A DNA stretch of 64,000 nucleotides from Hemileia vastatrix (lineage: Eukaryota; Basidiomycota; Pucciniomycetes; Pucciniales; Zaghouaniaceae). Made by a program: the position numbers and the translations under genes. The notes under the pieces are model-generated. The model had not been told where the DNA came from, made no database searches, and saw nothing but the letters and a program-made list of their open reading frames with translations. This document shows, in pieces, positions 24,600 to 35,041 of this stretch. Within the stretch, counting starts at the first letter, position 1, and each line of letters begins with the position of its first letter. The stretch covers positions 34,263,501-34,327,500 of the forward strand of contig JASXTE010000009.1 of the NCBI GenBank assembly GCA_030280995.1, in the 5' to 3' direction.

Positions 24600-25405
24600 T
24601 GTCACCAGACGACCTACGCACAAGGTCGAGGGTGTTCCTGAAGTGAGATGGAGAGAGGAGTTTAGAAACTTTGTTGAGGCACAGAGGAAATGTTTGAGGA
24701 AGTGATTTGAAGATGACTCGAAGGAAGAGCTACTGCTTCGAGATATGTTTGAGGAGAATTCTAATATAAGTTAAAGGTAATATTAAAGTTCTTAGAATCT
24801 CACGAAGGGTTGGAAACTCAATAATCAAAGGTTTTAGGATTTAGAAATGATTACTAAGAAAATAAAGAAAGATACAATAATAATGATTTAGCTAAAGCTC
24901 TACCATGGTTAACTATATATACGTTCTATAATTTAATTCTAAAGAATGTCGAACCAAAAACCCAACCCCTTTTATATCCTTTACTCCTCCTCGCATTGAC
25001 CTCATACCCATCCACTATTCCACACACCACAGACCATTAAAATACACCCGTTACACCTGGACCCTCCTCACTAACATCCGTTAACCCTCTAATCCTCCAA
25101 TATCCATTCCGTCCATGCTCACTACCCCTTTTAATAATTCACAGACATTTAATAAACCTTTTGGTGCACCATTACATTGACTATTGCGCTGTGCATCACT
25201 TATTTAAGAAAAGACTGAGACACACTATTGAGAGATTGACTAATTTGGATTTAGAGTTTAGACTAGCGCGGTTGAATAGTGAGTACACAAAGGAAGTTGC
25301 AGTTGCTATGGAGAATTGCTTTCTGTGCTTCAAGTATGGATTTAGACCTCTGTATTATTGATTTAATGAACTGCTTTTGCCTCGAGTGTCACATGGTGTG
25401 TGACA
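24600..25405 (-). repeat. Solo LTR of Gyp-A (minus), 806 bp
   Basis: Starts TGTCACCAGACGACCTACGC, ends GTGTGTGACA, flanked by a perfect duplication CTGAG (24595-24599 and 25406-25410). It keeps the TATA region (CCTTTTATATCC) and the TATAATTTAATTCT element. It retains more CG than the copy at 6279, so it is younger. Confidence 0.96.
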
Positions 25406-25410
25406 CTGAG

Positions 25411-26140
25411 ACAAAAAAAATCAGTAAAAGATGAAATAAATGATCATCTATCAAAAGTAAGTGAATTATTAAATATTCCTCAGGTTAAGGTAGTCAGAAC
25501 TAAACAAAAGAACTGGCCTAAGTTAGATCAGTACCCTTCTTTTAATGGGTATTAAAAATCTGATTGGAAACAATTCATACAAATGATTGATAACTTAAAA
25601 TTTTCATAAAAATTACCTGATGAAGAAATTACATAAAAATTAATACTTTTATTTACAGATGTGGCCTTATTATGGTTTTAATCTGTATTGAGTTAGGATT
25701 TACTACTCCTGGATTGAAAGGAATGCACTAATTGAAAGACAATTTTCTGTCCCAAAATTTAGAATCACTCAACAAATATTTTATGAAAAAACCAGATATG
25801 ATCCAAATTCTGAGGATGAATCAATGGTATTTTAAATTAAATGAGCCTTGAGTTAAAGTTCATACTTGTAAGAAGATAATAAATGTTATTGAAAACTCAC
25901 AAGATTCTGAACCCAGTTATCATGAGGATGAAAAGGAGGAGTCTAGTGAGGATTCTAAAAATAAAATTTCTTACAGTGATGATGAAAATGAGATATTTGT
26001 ATTAGAAGAGGATATTATTCTCCTTAATAAAGCAATAACTTCTACAGATGCATCTTTAACTTCTCTTGAGGAATCTGAAATAATAAAAGATGTAAGTCAT
26101 GATACTTACAAAATCACACCTATTAGAGCACCTGTTATTA
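25411..26140 (+). pseudogene. Gag C-terminal region of Gyp-B
   Basis: Continuation of gag after the solo LTR. Readable pieces include NWPKLDQYPSFNG near 25510, a capsid-like stretch with WIERNALIERQF near 25710, and an acidic segment (EESSEDSKNKISYSDDENE) at about 25940-25995 leading into the protease linker RAPV at 26125. Stops are frequent. Harb-1 interrupts it after TATTA (26136-26140); the frame resumes exactly at 32286. Confidence 0.65.
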
Positions 26141-26525
26141 GGGGGTATCAATTTTCAGGGATCCGCAATTAGGGATCAGGAATTTTTTTTCCCGGGATCA
26201 GACATTATTAATTGTGGAAGTTTCTTATCCACTAGCCCCAAGGCTAGTGGTTAAGGAATCCACAATAATGCATTATCCTGCCTCTTATACCCCAATTTCC
26301 ATTCCTAATTCCTGATCCCAAACTCATCACATCCATGATGGATTTGCAAGAAAGTCACATGACTCATAATTGCTGATTCCATCCTTAAGTCTTTCCTCAC
26401 TCTATGCCACTTAATTTTGGTGGAAAACACTTAAGTTTTTTTCTATCTACACACCTCAACTGCACATTTGGCAGTGAATTTCCACTTCCCACCTCCCTCA
26501 TCACATATCCCTTCCACCAACAACA

Positions 26526-27786
26526 ATGAAGCACCTCTCTACTAGGAAGCTACTTCACTCAACAATGAATGCTATCAAATTTATTTTAGTTCTTTACTAT
26601 AAATCTGACTCTGATTTGGAAGATGCTTTAGCTTATATGTGTTTTTTTTCCAAAAAGCGTTACATCATCACCAGGGGGCCAAATCTTTATCCTGATCCCG
26701 AATACGATCTGGCCTCCATTCTCAACATTCCTCTTTAAACTTCACACAAATTTTTAGAACTTCTCCCGATTCTTTCTTCAAACTTTATCAACTCATTTCT
26801 GAACATCCTATCTTCCATAACAATTCTCATAACAAACAGAGTAATCCTGCCATCCAACTTGCTGTTGCTCTATGTGGCTTTGGCTCAAATGGAAATGGTG
26901 CTGCCGTAAGACGTTTGGATAATCTCTTTAACATAGGATATGGTACCGTGATATTATACACCAAGCGCTGTATGATTTCTATCCTTTCCCTCAAGTATCA
27001 AACTCTTGCTTGGCCAACTCCAGAGCAGCGACTTGAATCCTCTCAAGTAATGCAAGCTGAAGGTTTCCCTGGCTGTATAGGTTTTGTTGATGGAACAACA
27101 ATCCCTTTGAGTCAAAAGCCTGCTCATGATGGCAACCATTATTTTGATCGCAAAAAAAGGTTTCTTCAAAATCTTCTCCAAGTTCTCATCTTTCACAATC
27201 TAACTTTTTATCTTCTTTCTAGATACTCTATTGCCGTTCAACTTGTATGCGATGTCAATAAAAATTTATTGATTTTCACAGTGGCTGCCCTGGATCATGT
27301 CATGACTCTTCCGTCTTCCAAAGAATGAGGATTTCTCAATCCCCTGACTCATACTTTGACGAATCTCAGTACCTCCTTGCAGACTCAGCATATGCAAGTG
27401 GAAAGTACATGATACCTGCTTTCCGTGGTGCAACTTCAGAAAATGACCGCAAAACTGCCTTTAATTATCACCTTGCACAATCAAGAGTACGAATTGAACA
27501 TGCTATAGGTATTTTAAAGGGACAAATTTCTAGTCTTCGGGAGCTCAGAATCCAATTTCAAAAAAAATTGAAGATCAAAACTGCAAATCATTGGATCTTG
27601 ACTTGCATAATACTCCACAATATTCTAGCTGATTTAAAGGATGAGTGGAATGATCTTTATGAAGAAGAGGATCCTGAACCACCACTGGCACTCCCCTCCC
27701 TTGATTCACAAATCATTCAATCAACTGGCATATGCTCCATTATAATGCCAATTACTCTCCAACATTTCACTTTGCAACGCCTTTAA
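26526..27786 (+). pseudogene. Harb-1 transposase (DDE_4 / HARBI1 type), frameshifted
   Basis: Three frames together give a Harbinger transposase. N-terminal part 26526-26738 (KKRYIITRGPNLYPDPEYDL), then after a frame change SFFKLYQLISEHPIFHNNSH near 26775 and 26915-27160 with GFVDGTTIPLSQ (first catalytic Asp). A likely intron of about 70 bp (27153-27221, GTTTCT..TTTCTAG) restores RKKRYSIAVQLVCDVNKN. A one-base shift near 27270 leads to PGSCHDSSVFQRM (second Asp) and the 27325-27786 frame with ADSAYASGKYMIPAFRG and RVRIEHAIGILKG (catalytic Glu). All three catalytic residues are present, but at least two indels break the gene. In cells it would cut and paste Harb elements with the Myb-like protein. 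Confidence 0.9.
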
Positions 27787-29037
27787 TTTTTAATTTTTAT
27801 GTTTTCATACTTTCCAAATGTCCTCTTTGTGTACTTTATTCACTTGGTTTTGTATTTTTGTTTGTTGCATATTCATTTTTTTTTTGAATTTACGGTGAAT
27901 ATCTTTTTTTTGGATGGCTCATTGGTTTTCTTTCACCAGCTCAACATGAAATTGCATATTTTGTCAGTGATTTTTTTTTCATTCATCCCTCATATCCTTT
28001 TCCTATTCTCCTCCAACATCCCTCAAACAATTTGGTTTCATTCATTTTGTCATCTCATCTCTCCAGGCAAGTCATTTTATTCTTTGTTTGATTTTTTGAT
28101 TACTAATTATAATTTTTTTTGTTTTTTTCTGTTTATTTTATTTTTTTTTTCTAACTTTTTTTTGTAAGTGGTTATTTTGGATTTCAATGGTATAATTAAC
28201 CTTTTTCTTCTCTCCCTCCTTACTTTCTTTTTTAGCTCCATCAACCTACTCTTCATCCCTCCTTGGCATTGTCATTATCCCCCCTTTCCCTTATTTCACT
28301 TTTTTTTGGCTCCATTTCATTGAAACACATACATTGCACATTCTTTATGCATTTCACTTACTCCATATTCAATTTCCCCACAATTCCAACATCAATCTTT
28401 CTCTATCTATTGTTCCTACTTTTCAATCAAGGTAAGTTTCATCTCCTTTTTTTCATGCCTATATGATATCTCATTCCTTTTATGAAAACTTCATACTCAA
28501 ATATATGTATGACTCTTATCTGGATAACAGTGAGCTTATAAAACTCCTTTTGATCTCATCTTCATTACCACTTTTCAAGTTTTTGTAAAATTTTGAAAAT
28601 CAGCCTCGGAATTAGGGTTATTTTTATTCAAATCTAATGTTCTTTTTACTGAAGATTCTCCTGAAGGCTACCTTTCATTTCCTACAAACAGATTTGAATT
28701 TGATTCAGTGGTTGCTGAGATATTGACCGTTAAAGTTGAGCCTTTTTTTTCCCAATTTAAATTTTTTATTTCATTTTTTTATGTAACAAATTAGGGTTAG
28801 GTTTATTTAAATCACATGTCCTTTAACTGAAGATTCTACTAAAGCATATCTTTCATTTCCCACAAACAGGTTTGAATTAGGTTCAGTGGTTGCTGAGATT
28901 TTGACCTTTGAAGTTGAGCCTTTTTTCCAAATTTCACTTGTCTTATTTCACATTTTTATATTGCATATTTAGAGGATAAGGATTCTGAAACTCTTATATG
29001 ATTATTATCTAGGCATTTCAATTAGATAGGCATATAT
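27787..29037 (+). other. Pyrimidine-rich leader of the TET-like gene with tandem duplication
   Basis: No clear coding exon. Strongly C/T-rich, with several GTAAGT-like donors (about 28167 and 28433), suggesting a spliced 5' region of the dioxygenase gene. Two copies of a unit of about 150 bp lie at 28612-28760 and 28793-28930; both contain TTAGGGTTA.., CTTTCATTTCC.ACAAACAG and GTGGTTGCTGAGAT.TTGACC. Confidence 0.65.
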
Positions 29038-29657
29038 TTGTTGGTCAAGAATATCACTAAAGCTCAAAAAGATGAAGATTTTTGCTTATGGGACACTCTA
29101 CCTTCCTTTAACTCTTTTCTTGCTTTTCGACTCAAAAAGCTCTGTTATAAAGCATTTGAAGAAAATCATGAACTTTCAACCAAAGTTGGAATACCAAATT
29201 GGTGTGACTCCAAATGGGAAGATATCAGCCACAAATATCTTTTTTTTTCTAATTTTATTATCACTCATTCTGGATTCCACAATAGGATTCATATCAATAG
29301 GAATGATGCCAATTTTCTTACTTTTGGTATATTCTCATATATCAATCCAATAACTGGCCACCCAATACCATCTCCAGCTAAAATCAAAGGACATGGTTTA
29401 TATTTTCCAGACCACTGGTGCATCATTGATTTTGGTTTGGGAAATGGTCCATCAAAACTATTTGGAATTCTTCTAAGGATAATCATCAAACGACCAAAGC
29501 TCCTCCTGGTTTGGAATCCTGTCAACATTTATCACATTTTGGTTGCTCATTTCAAATCAGTCATAAGTTGATTCAAAGAATCAATAAGGTAAAGAAAGAA
29601 GGTAAAGTTATTCAATTTAAAAAAACTTTATCTAGATCCAAAAAGTATGGGGATTAG
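29038..29657 (+). pseudogene. TET/JBP-like 2OG-Fe(II) dioxygenase gene of Harb-1
   Basis: Cargo gene homologous to the Harb-2 copy. The first frame (29038-29571) has an N-terminal helical part (FNSFLAFRLKKLCYKAFEEN), GIPNWCDSKWEDI, then the double-stranded beta-helix core: GFHNRIHINRND (first iron motif as HIN, Asp changed to Asn by one base), LTFGIFSYINPITG, KGHGLYFPDH and CIIDFGLGNG. A one-base shift near 29461 moves to WNSSKDNHQTTKAPPG (distal His) and FGCSFQIS, ending at TAG 29655-29657. The Arg expected before FGCS is His, a change CG to CA could explain. Fungal relatives (PF20515, Tet-like) oxidise 5-methylcytosine in DNA; this copy has lost key residues and is probably inactive. The exon start is unknown. 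Confidence 0.8.
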
Positions 29658-29949
29658 AGTTGTCATCAAAAATTTTATATTTTTTCATAAATTTTTAATA
29701 AATATTTTTTATATATCAATTTGCTCAAGTAATGTGATGAGCCAACGACCTTTGGTTGTATAACAGGTAATCATGATAACATTTATTTGTTTCATGGGGT
29801 TTCTCTTGCCTATACCTGTGGAAAGTCCCAAACTTTTGTTTGTAGACTTGGTCTGCATTTTGGCTTGAGGAATTGTCATTACTTTAAACTAGGGAAATTG
29901 ATATATATTAGATATTTATTTAATAATTTATGTAATTATATTAAATTTA

Positions 29950-30375
29950 GATGACTTCCACCCCTTACTTCAATAAAATGCACGGGGAGGTATTGCCAAA
30001 TTTTCAAATCTGACATGTGAAATTGATGACTTAGAAAAATTTTGGTGATACCCACCCCTTGCTTCAATAAAATGCAGGGGAGAGTATTGCCAATTTTTTA
30101 AAACAGATACAGAATTTTTTTGACTTGTAAATATTTTGGTGATACCCGTCCCTTACTTCAATAAAATCCAGAGGGGGTTTTGCCAAAATTTCTTATAAGA
30201 CTTGTGAAATTCTTGACATGTAAGAATTTTTGGGATTCCGGTAAAATGCAGGGGGTAGTAAAGCCAAAGTTTCATATAAGACTTTCAAGATTCATGACAT
30301 GAAAGAATTTTTGTGATACCCACCCCTTACTTCAAAAAAATCCAGGGGTGGGAGATTGCCAAATTTTCAAAGGAG
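29950..30375. repeat. Minisatellite downstream of the TET-like gene, about 5 units of 90 bp
   Basis: Units begin with GATACCCACCCCTTACTTCA, followed by ATAAAATGCAGGGG and TATTGCCAAATTTTC; starts near 29951, 30047, 30142, 30233 (short) and 30317. A related sequence (AATTGCAGGGGTTTGTATTG) occurs once at about 19867 downstream of the Harb-2 TET-like gene. Confidence 0.85.
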
Positions 30376-30634
30376 ACATGAAAATTTTATTTAAAAAAAG
30401 AATATTTAACATTAAAATACAAAAATTCAGGTAATGATAGATAGAGTAATGAAATAAAGGAAGTTATTAGAAATTTCATGTAAAAATAAATATGAAAAGT
30501 TGAAGTGTGAGAGAAATAAAACAGACTAGTCATCCATCAATTTCTTTAAACGTTCAATTTCCTCAACAGATTTATTAGCTTTAACACATTCTATCAAGAA
30601 ATCTTTCTTTTTGGAATTTTCTTCATGGTCAAAC

Positions 30635-31966
30635 TTATATTTCATCTGCTCTAATAGGTTTTGATGTTTGAGTGTCTTCTCCTCTTTTTTTTGATTTTTC
30701 AATACTTAGAGTTAACTCAAACTTCTTCTCCTCCAAATCTTGGGCAAGATCATCCTTCCATAAAGAAAGCTGGTACTTCCTCTCCTCCAAATCTTGGGCC
30801 CAATCATCCTTCCGAAAAGAGAGCTCGTACTTCCTCTCTTCCAAATCTTGTAGCCTATCATCCCTCCTTAAAGAGAGCTCATATTTCTTCTTTTCAAAGC
30901 TTAGAGTCTCTTTAGCAATTTCTACTTTTTCTAGAGTGATAATAAAAATTAATATAAAGTGGAAGAAAAGTAGAGTAAAGTAATAAGAGGTATGGTATCA
31001 CTTACCAGCATCATGTTTCTGTAAAAAATTTTCCATAGACAAAAAAGGGGTTTGTGATGAAGTATCACTTTTTCTTCTTATTTGTGAGTGGAAATTTAGA
31101 CTACTTGAAGCCCTATGCTTCTTGTTCAAGGTCATATTTTCCTCCTCATCATTGTCACTACCTTCAGACTCAGTTGATTGAGGATCCTGGGTTTGTTCAT
31201 CAGCCTATTAAGAAATAAGAAAAAGATAAGTAAATAAAAAATAGAATTGATAAGATAAAAGAAAAAAGAAACAGACCTGAGTTAGATTTGGTTGGGTTAA
31301 ATCACCTATAGGATCTACAGAAAAGCTATCTAGATATGTCTCATTCAAATAAGGGGAGACTTGAGTGGAGGAAGAGGATGGGAAAAGATTTGCTTCAACA
31401 TAATGTTCAGAGATAGGATCTTCACCATCCAACATGTTTACAGGATTAACATCGGCTCGCTCTCCAAAAATTGCATCCATCTCTTGAAAGTAAGGACATA
31501 AAGTTTCAAGTTTATCGTCTATGAATTTTATGCCCTTAGTTATATCGTTGTTGGTAACCCCAAAACCAGTGGAAGATGAAAGAGCCTTTTCCTTCTTGTA
31601 TTTTGCTCGGTAATGCTTGAATTGTTCAGACATCTGTTTAGGCAAAAGATCAATCCTTCCCTTGGTCTTATTCCATTATTCATTTGCCATTAGAAGATAG
31701 CCATCAACTTTTGATGCAGGGGGTCGTCCTACTTTAGTGGCATACTCAGCACCAAAACAAGAATCATAGTTAGATTTGGTTTTCATCCAGTTGATAAGAA
31801 TGAGATGGTCATCTTTTTTTAATTGAACGGTCTTTGATTTCTTGGCTGAGCGGGGGAAAGAAGAAGCAGTGGGAATTGAAGAACAACTGGGTGATGGCTG
31901 CCTTTGAGAAGATCTAGGATGACAAGGAATGTTATTATAAATGAAGATGAAAAGGAGCAGAAACAA
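30635..31966 (-). pseudogene. Myb/SANT-like partner protein of Harb-1 (one nonsense codon)
   Basis: A multi-exon minus-strand gene. Exon from about 31900 to 31277 encodes a trihelix/Myb-like domain (DHLILINWMKTKSNYDSCFG, then WNKTKGRIDLLPKQMSEQFK), typical of the DNA-binding partner in Harbinger elements; a single TAA at 31674-31676 breaks an otherwise continuous frame. An intron at about 31206-31276 (GTCTGT..TAATAG) joins an acidic exon (STESEGSDNDEEEN), and a second intron (donor at about 31005, acceptor CTCTAG at about 30937) joins a charged coiled coil with three copies of EERKYELSFRKDD-type repeats, ending at 30635. The start exon is uncertain. It would recruit the transposase to the transposon ends in the nucleus. 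Confidence 0.8.
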
Positions 31967-32285
31967 GCAGATGAGATAGGAAGATGAAAAGGAGAAGAAT
32001 CAAATAGATGAAATGGGGAGAAATTCTGAGCGGATAGAATGAACAGGATGGGATGAGAATGGAAGTGCGCAGCAAGGTAGAAGGCTGGGATATCCAGAAA
32101 GTTGTCCAAGATGTGGTTATGAAATATTGAGGATAAAAATGTCAGATAAGAGGTGAACATTGACAGGTAAAGTGTCTAATAACCCAATTATTAGCAAAAA
32201 TAATTGCGGAAGATAATTGGGGTATAAGGATTTTTATCCGCAATTAATTTAATTGCTGATCCCTGAACATTGATACCCCCTATTA

Positions 32286-33560
32286 TACCTGGAAAAGAAA
32301 TGAATGCCATTATTGAGACTGGGGCTTCTGGTAGTGTCATTTATGTTAATACTTTAATGAAACTTGATAGTAAGTAAAAAGAAAAACTGGAGCCTGTACA
32401 GAAAAAGAACTGGAGGGGTTTTGGTTCAGAATTATGTGTGATTGGCAAATAAAAAACTGCTATATTCTTTAAATATAATAATGGATATGTAAGAGAAGTG
32501 TGTGAATTTTTAGTAATGGATAATAATTACTGTAGTGATTGTTTTATTATTTTCAATGACTAATTGACCAAATTTGGCATTAAACTAGATCCTGCAAATA
32601 TTTGCTTCACTATAGGAGTAAATGGAAAAAGAAAATTCAAGATTTGCTCTGAAAATTCAATTTATTTCATTTCCCCTGAAGAAGAGCAGCTCCAAGGTGG
32701 GAGATCTACCTCTGAAATATTTGAGTTTGAAATTGAAATTCAAAAAGCCTCTTACAGTCCTCAACACTCAAAAATTGAAGAAAACAATTTTTTGACACTG
32801 ATAAAATCTTATCCTATGGCATTTGCTTATGGTTTAAATGAACTAGGATAGGTCAAAGAACATGAGATGAAAATCTATTTAAGTTGTGATTTGAATAAAA
32901 TACCTTGAAGCTTAAAAAAGAAAACTTACCCAGCTTCTCCTGCAAAAAGGAAAGAAATTTAAGACAACATTAAGATGTTGTTAGAAACTGGTGTTGTTAA
33001 AAAAGTAGACACAACACGTAATTATTGTGTTAGTTCACCAGTTTTAATCTCTTATTAAAAAGATTAGGTAAGATTATGTGGTGATTACAGAGCTCTGAAT
33101 AAATTCACCATGGATCATATTTACCCTCTACCAAGGATAGCTTCTATCTATGCTACCTTACAAGGAGAAAAATACATTTCCTATCTGGATGGAAACAAAT
33201 TTTACCACCAGATTCCTATGGAAAAGAATTTTTGGAATTTATTACTCATAACCACACAAATGGGGATATATAAATATGTGAGAATGCCTTTTGGCCCAAA
33301 AAATGCCCTTTAAGTCTTCCAAAAATTGATGGATAGTGTTTTTCATCAGAACGATGGCTTTCATTTGGAATAATGAAAGACAGCATGTCTTTGATAAATT
33401 AAAGGAATGTTTAGTGTCAGCCCCAATATTGGGACTTACAGATTTTAACCTCCCTTTTATCTTGTATACTGATTCAAGCTTTACAGGTTCAGGTGCTGCT
33501 TTATAGAAAAAACAGATAATAAATGGTATCCTATCTGAAGTAGTTATCTTTTATATATCC
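32286..33560 (+). pseudogene. Protease, RT and RNase H remnant of Gyp-B
   Basis: Starts with the protease active site MNAIIETGASGSVIYV (about 32305; ETGAS in place of DTGAS). RT fragments follow: LCGDYRALNKFTMDHIYPLP near 33085 and KYVRMPFGPKNAL at about 33270-33310. The frame then jumps at about 33345 directly to RNase H sequence (FDKLKECLVSAPILG, YTDSSFTGSGAAL), so the YxDD catalytic box of RT and about 100 residues are deleted. RNase H is also truncated after 33510. The element cannot reverse-transcribe itself. Confidence 0.85.
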
Positions 33561-33649
33561 AGAACCTTGAGAAAACTGAATTAATGTATGATTCCACCCA
33601 ACTCAATATTTCAATAAAACATTAAATAGAGTTAAAAAACAGTCTGTTT

Positions 33650-34948
33650 GATAAACATGAGAGTAGATGTACAAAAATACATTCACACATGCGACTCTTA
33701 CCAAAAATCTAAAAGATTAAATGGGAAGAGAGCTGGGTTGTTGCAACAAATAGAGCAGCCAAAAGCTCCATGGGAAATTATAAACATGGACTTTTTAATT
33801 GGCTTTCCATTAGCAGGAGAATAAAGGTTCAACTAATTCTGGGTAAATGTGGATAGACTAACAAAAATTTGTAAGTTCATTTCTACCCATAAAGAGGTAT
33901 CTAAAAAATACTTGGAATTGATATGGTGGACTCAAATGATGAATACTTTTGGGTTACCAAAAGACATAATCTCTGAAAGAGACCCTAAATTTACTTCAGA
34001 GTTATGGACATCTTTGATGGAAGTATCAGGTTGTCCATTGAAATTGTCTCCAGCACACCATCCACAAACTGATGGGATGGCTGAGATAATGATACAGACT
34101 CTGAAAGATATGATCAGAAGATATTGTGCCTTTGGATTAGAATAAAAATACAATGAAAAATTCCCACATCACTGGGTAACATTAATTCCTGGCCTTGAAT
34201 TTGCTTATAATAGCACCACTCATTCTGTAACAGAGAAAAAACCATTTAAACTCTGTCTGTCTGGGATATGTACCAGATACACCAGTAAATCATTTAAAAA
34301 AATTACCAAGGTTAGACATACACCCTGGTACTAAATCTTTTTTTTATGCAAAAAATGTGTATAAATCATGTAGAGGAAAGAATTCAAAAAGCATTTGAAT
34401 ATGAAAAGAAAAGGTGGGATAAATCTCATAAAGAATTTGAATTTAAAAATGGAGATGAGGCCCTGATTTTAACACTACATTTTAACTTACAAGATAATGT
34501 TACATTAAAAGATCCTTTTGTAGGATCTTTTGTAGTTAGGAAAATGGTTGATAATAATGCTGTGAAAGTCATATTATATGCTCCATATAATAGGAAACAT
34601 CCAGTTTTCCCTATCTCATTATTAAAACTTTACCATGCAAATGATCCTGACTTGTTTCCAAAAAGAAGAGGAAAGCCTAAAAAGAAACCTGAAGAACTTG
34701 TGGAAAAAGCAGAGATTGAAAAAATAGTCAAGAAAATAATCCTTACTAAAGAGAAAGGAACTGAGTATTTATTAAGATATAAGGGAAAATCAAATGAATT
34801 TGATAAGTGGATACCTGAAAAAGAAATTTTAAATCTATCCTCCCTTCTTAAAAAATTTAAACAAAATTATAATTCTGTTCAACCAGCTGAGGGGTTAAAA
34901 ACCAGTACTCATAATATTTATTTATGTTTTATTTCTTTAAATAATTAA
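33650..34948 (+). pseudogene. Integrase and chromodomain of Gyp-B
   Basis: A partial zinc-binding domain (HTCDSYQKSKRL near 33690) precedes the core: PWEIINMDFLIGFP, KDIISERDPKFTSELW (SDRDPKF altered to SERDPKF) and HHPQTDGMAEIMIQTLKDMI (33849-34145). A 200-residue open segment (34346-34948) holds the C-terminal GPY/F-like region (DPFVGSFVVRKMVDNNA) and a clear chromodomain, KIVKKIILTKEKGTEYLLRY then KGKSNEFDKWIPEKEI. The chromodomain is intact, with aromatic cage candidates Tyr, Trp and a further acidic residue. Confidence 0.88.
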
Positions 34949-35041
34949 TCTTTAATGCTACAGATTTTTCTGAATTCCTGAAAAATAAAAATAAAAAAAT
35001 GAATAACTTATCATTTTTTCTTGTTGTTTTTGGTGGGCAAG

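Larger units (their letters stand above)
26141..32280 (+). mobile_element. Harb-1, 6.14-kb PIF/Harbinger-type transposon with TET-like cargo
   Basis: Terminal inverted repeats of about 30 bp: GGGGGTATCAATTTTCAGGG at the left and its inverse at the right end (CCCTGAACATTGATACCCCC), one mismatch in the first 20. A perfect 5-bp duplication TATTA flanks it (26136-26140 and 32281-32285). Removing element plus one copy restores an uninterrupted protease reading in Gyp-B (APVIIPGKEMNAIIETGASG). Contents: a DDE_4/HARBI1-type transposase (plus), a TET/JBP-like dioxygenase gene (plus) and a Myb/SANT-like protein gene (minus). Transposase plus Myb-like partner is the standard two-gene Harbinger set; the dioxygenase is extra. 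Confidence 0.93.

Noticed and set aside
27799..28466. Two Phe-rich open frames that look like membrane proteins
   Set aside because: They arise from the pyrimidine-rich leader of the TET-like gene (poly-T translates to Phe).
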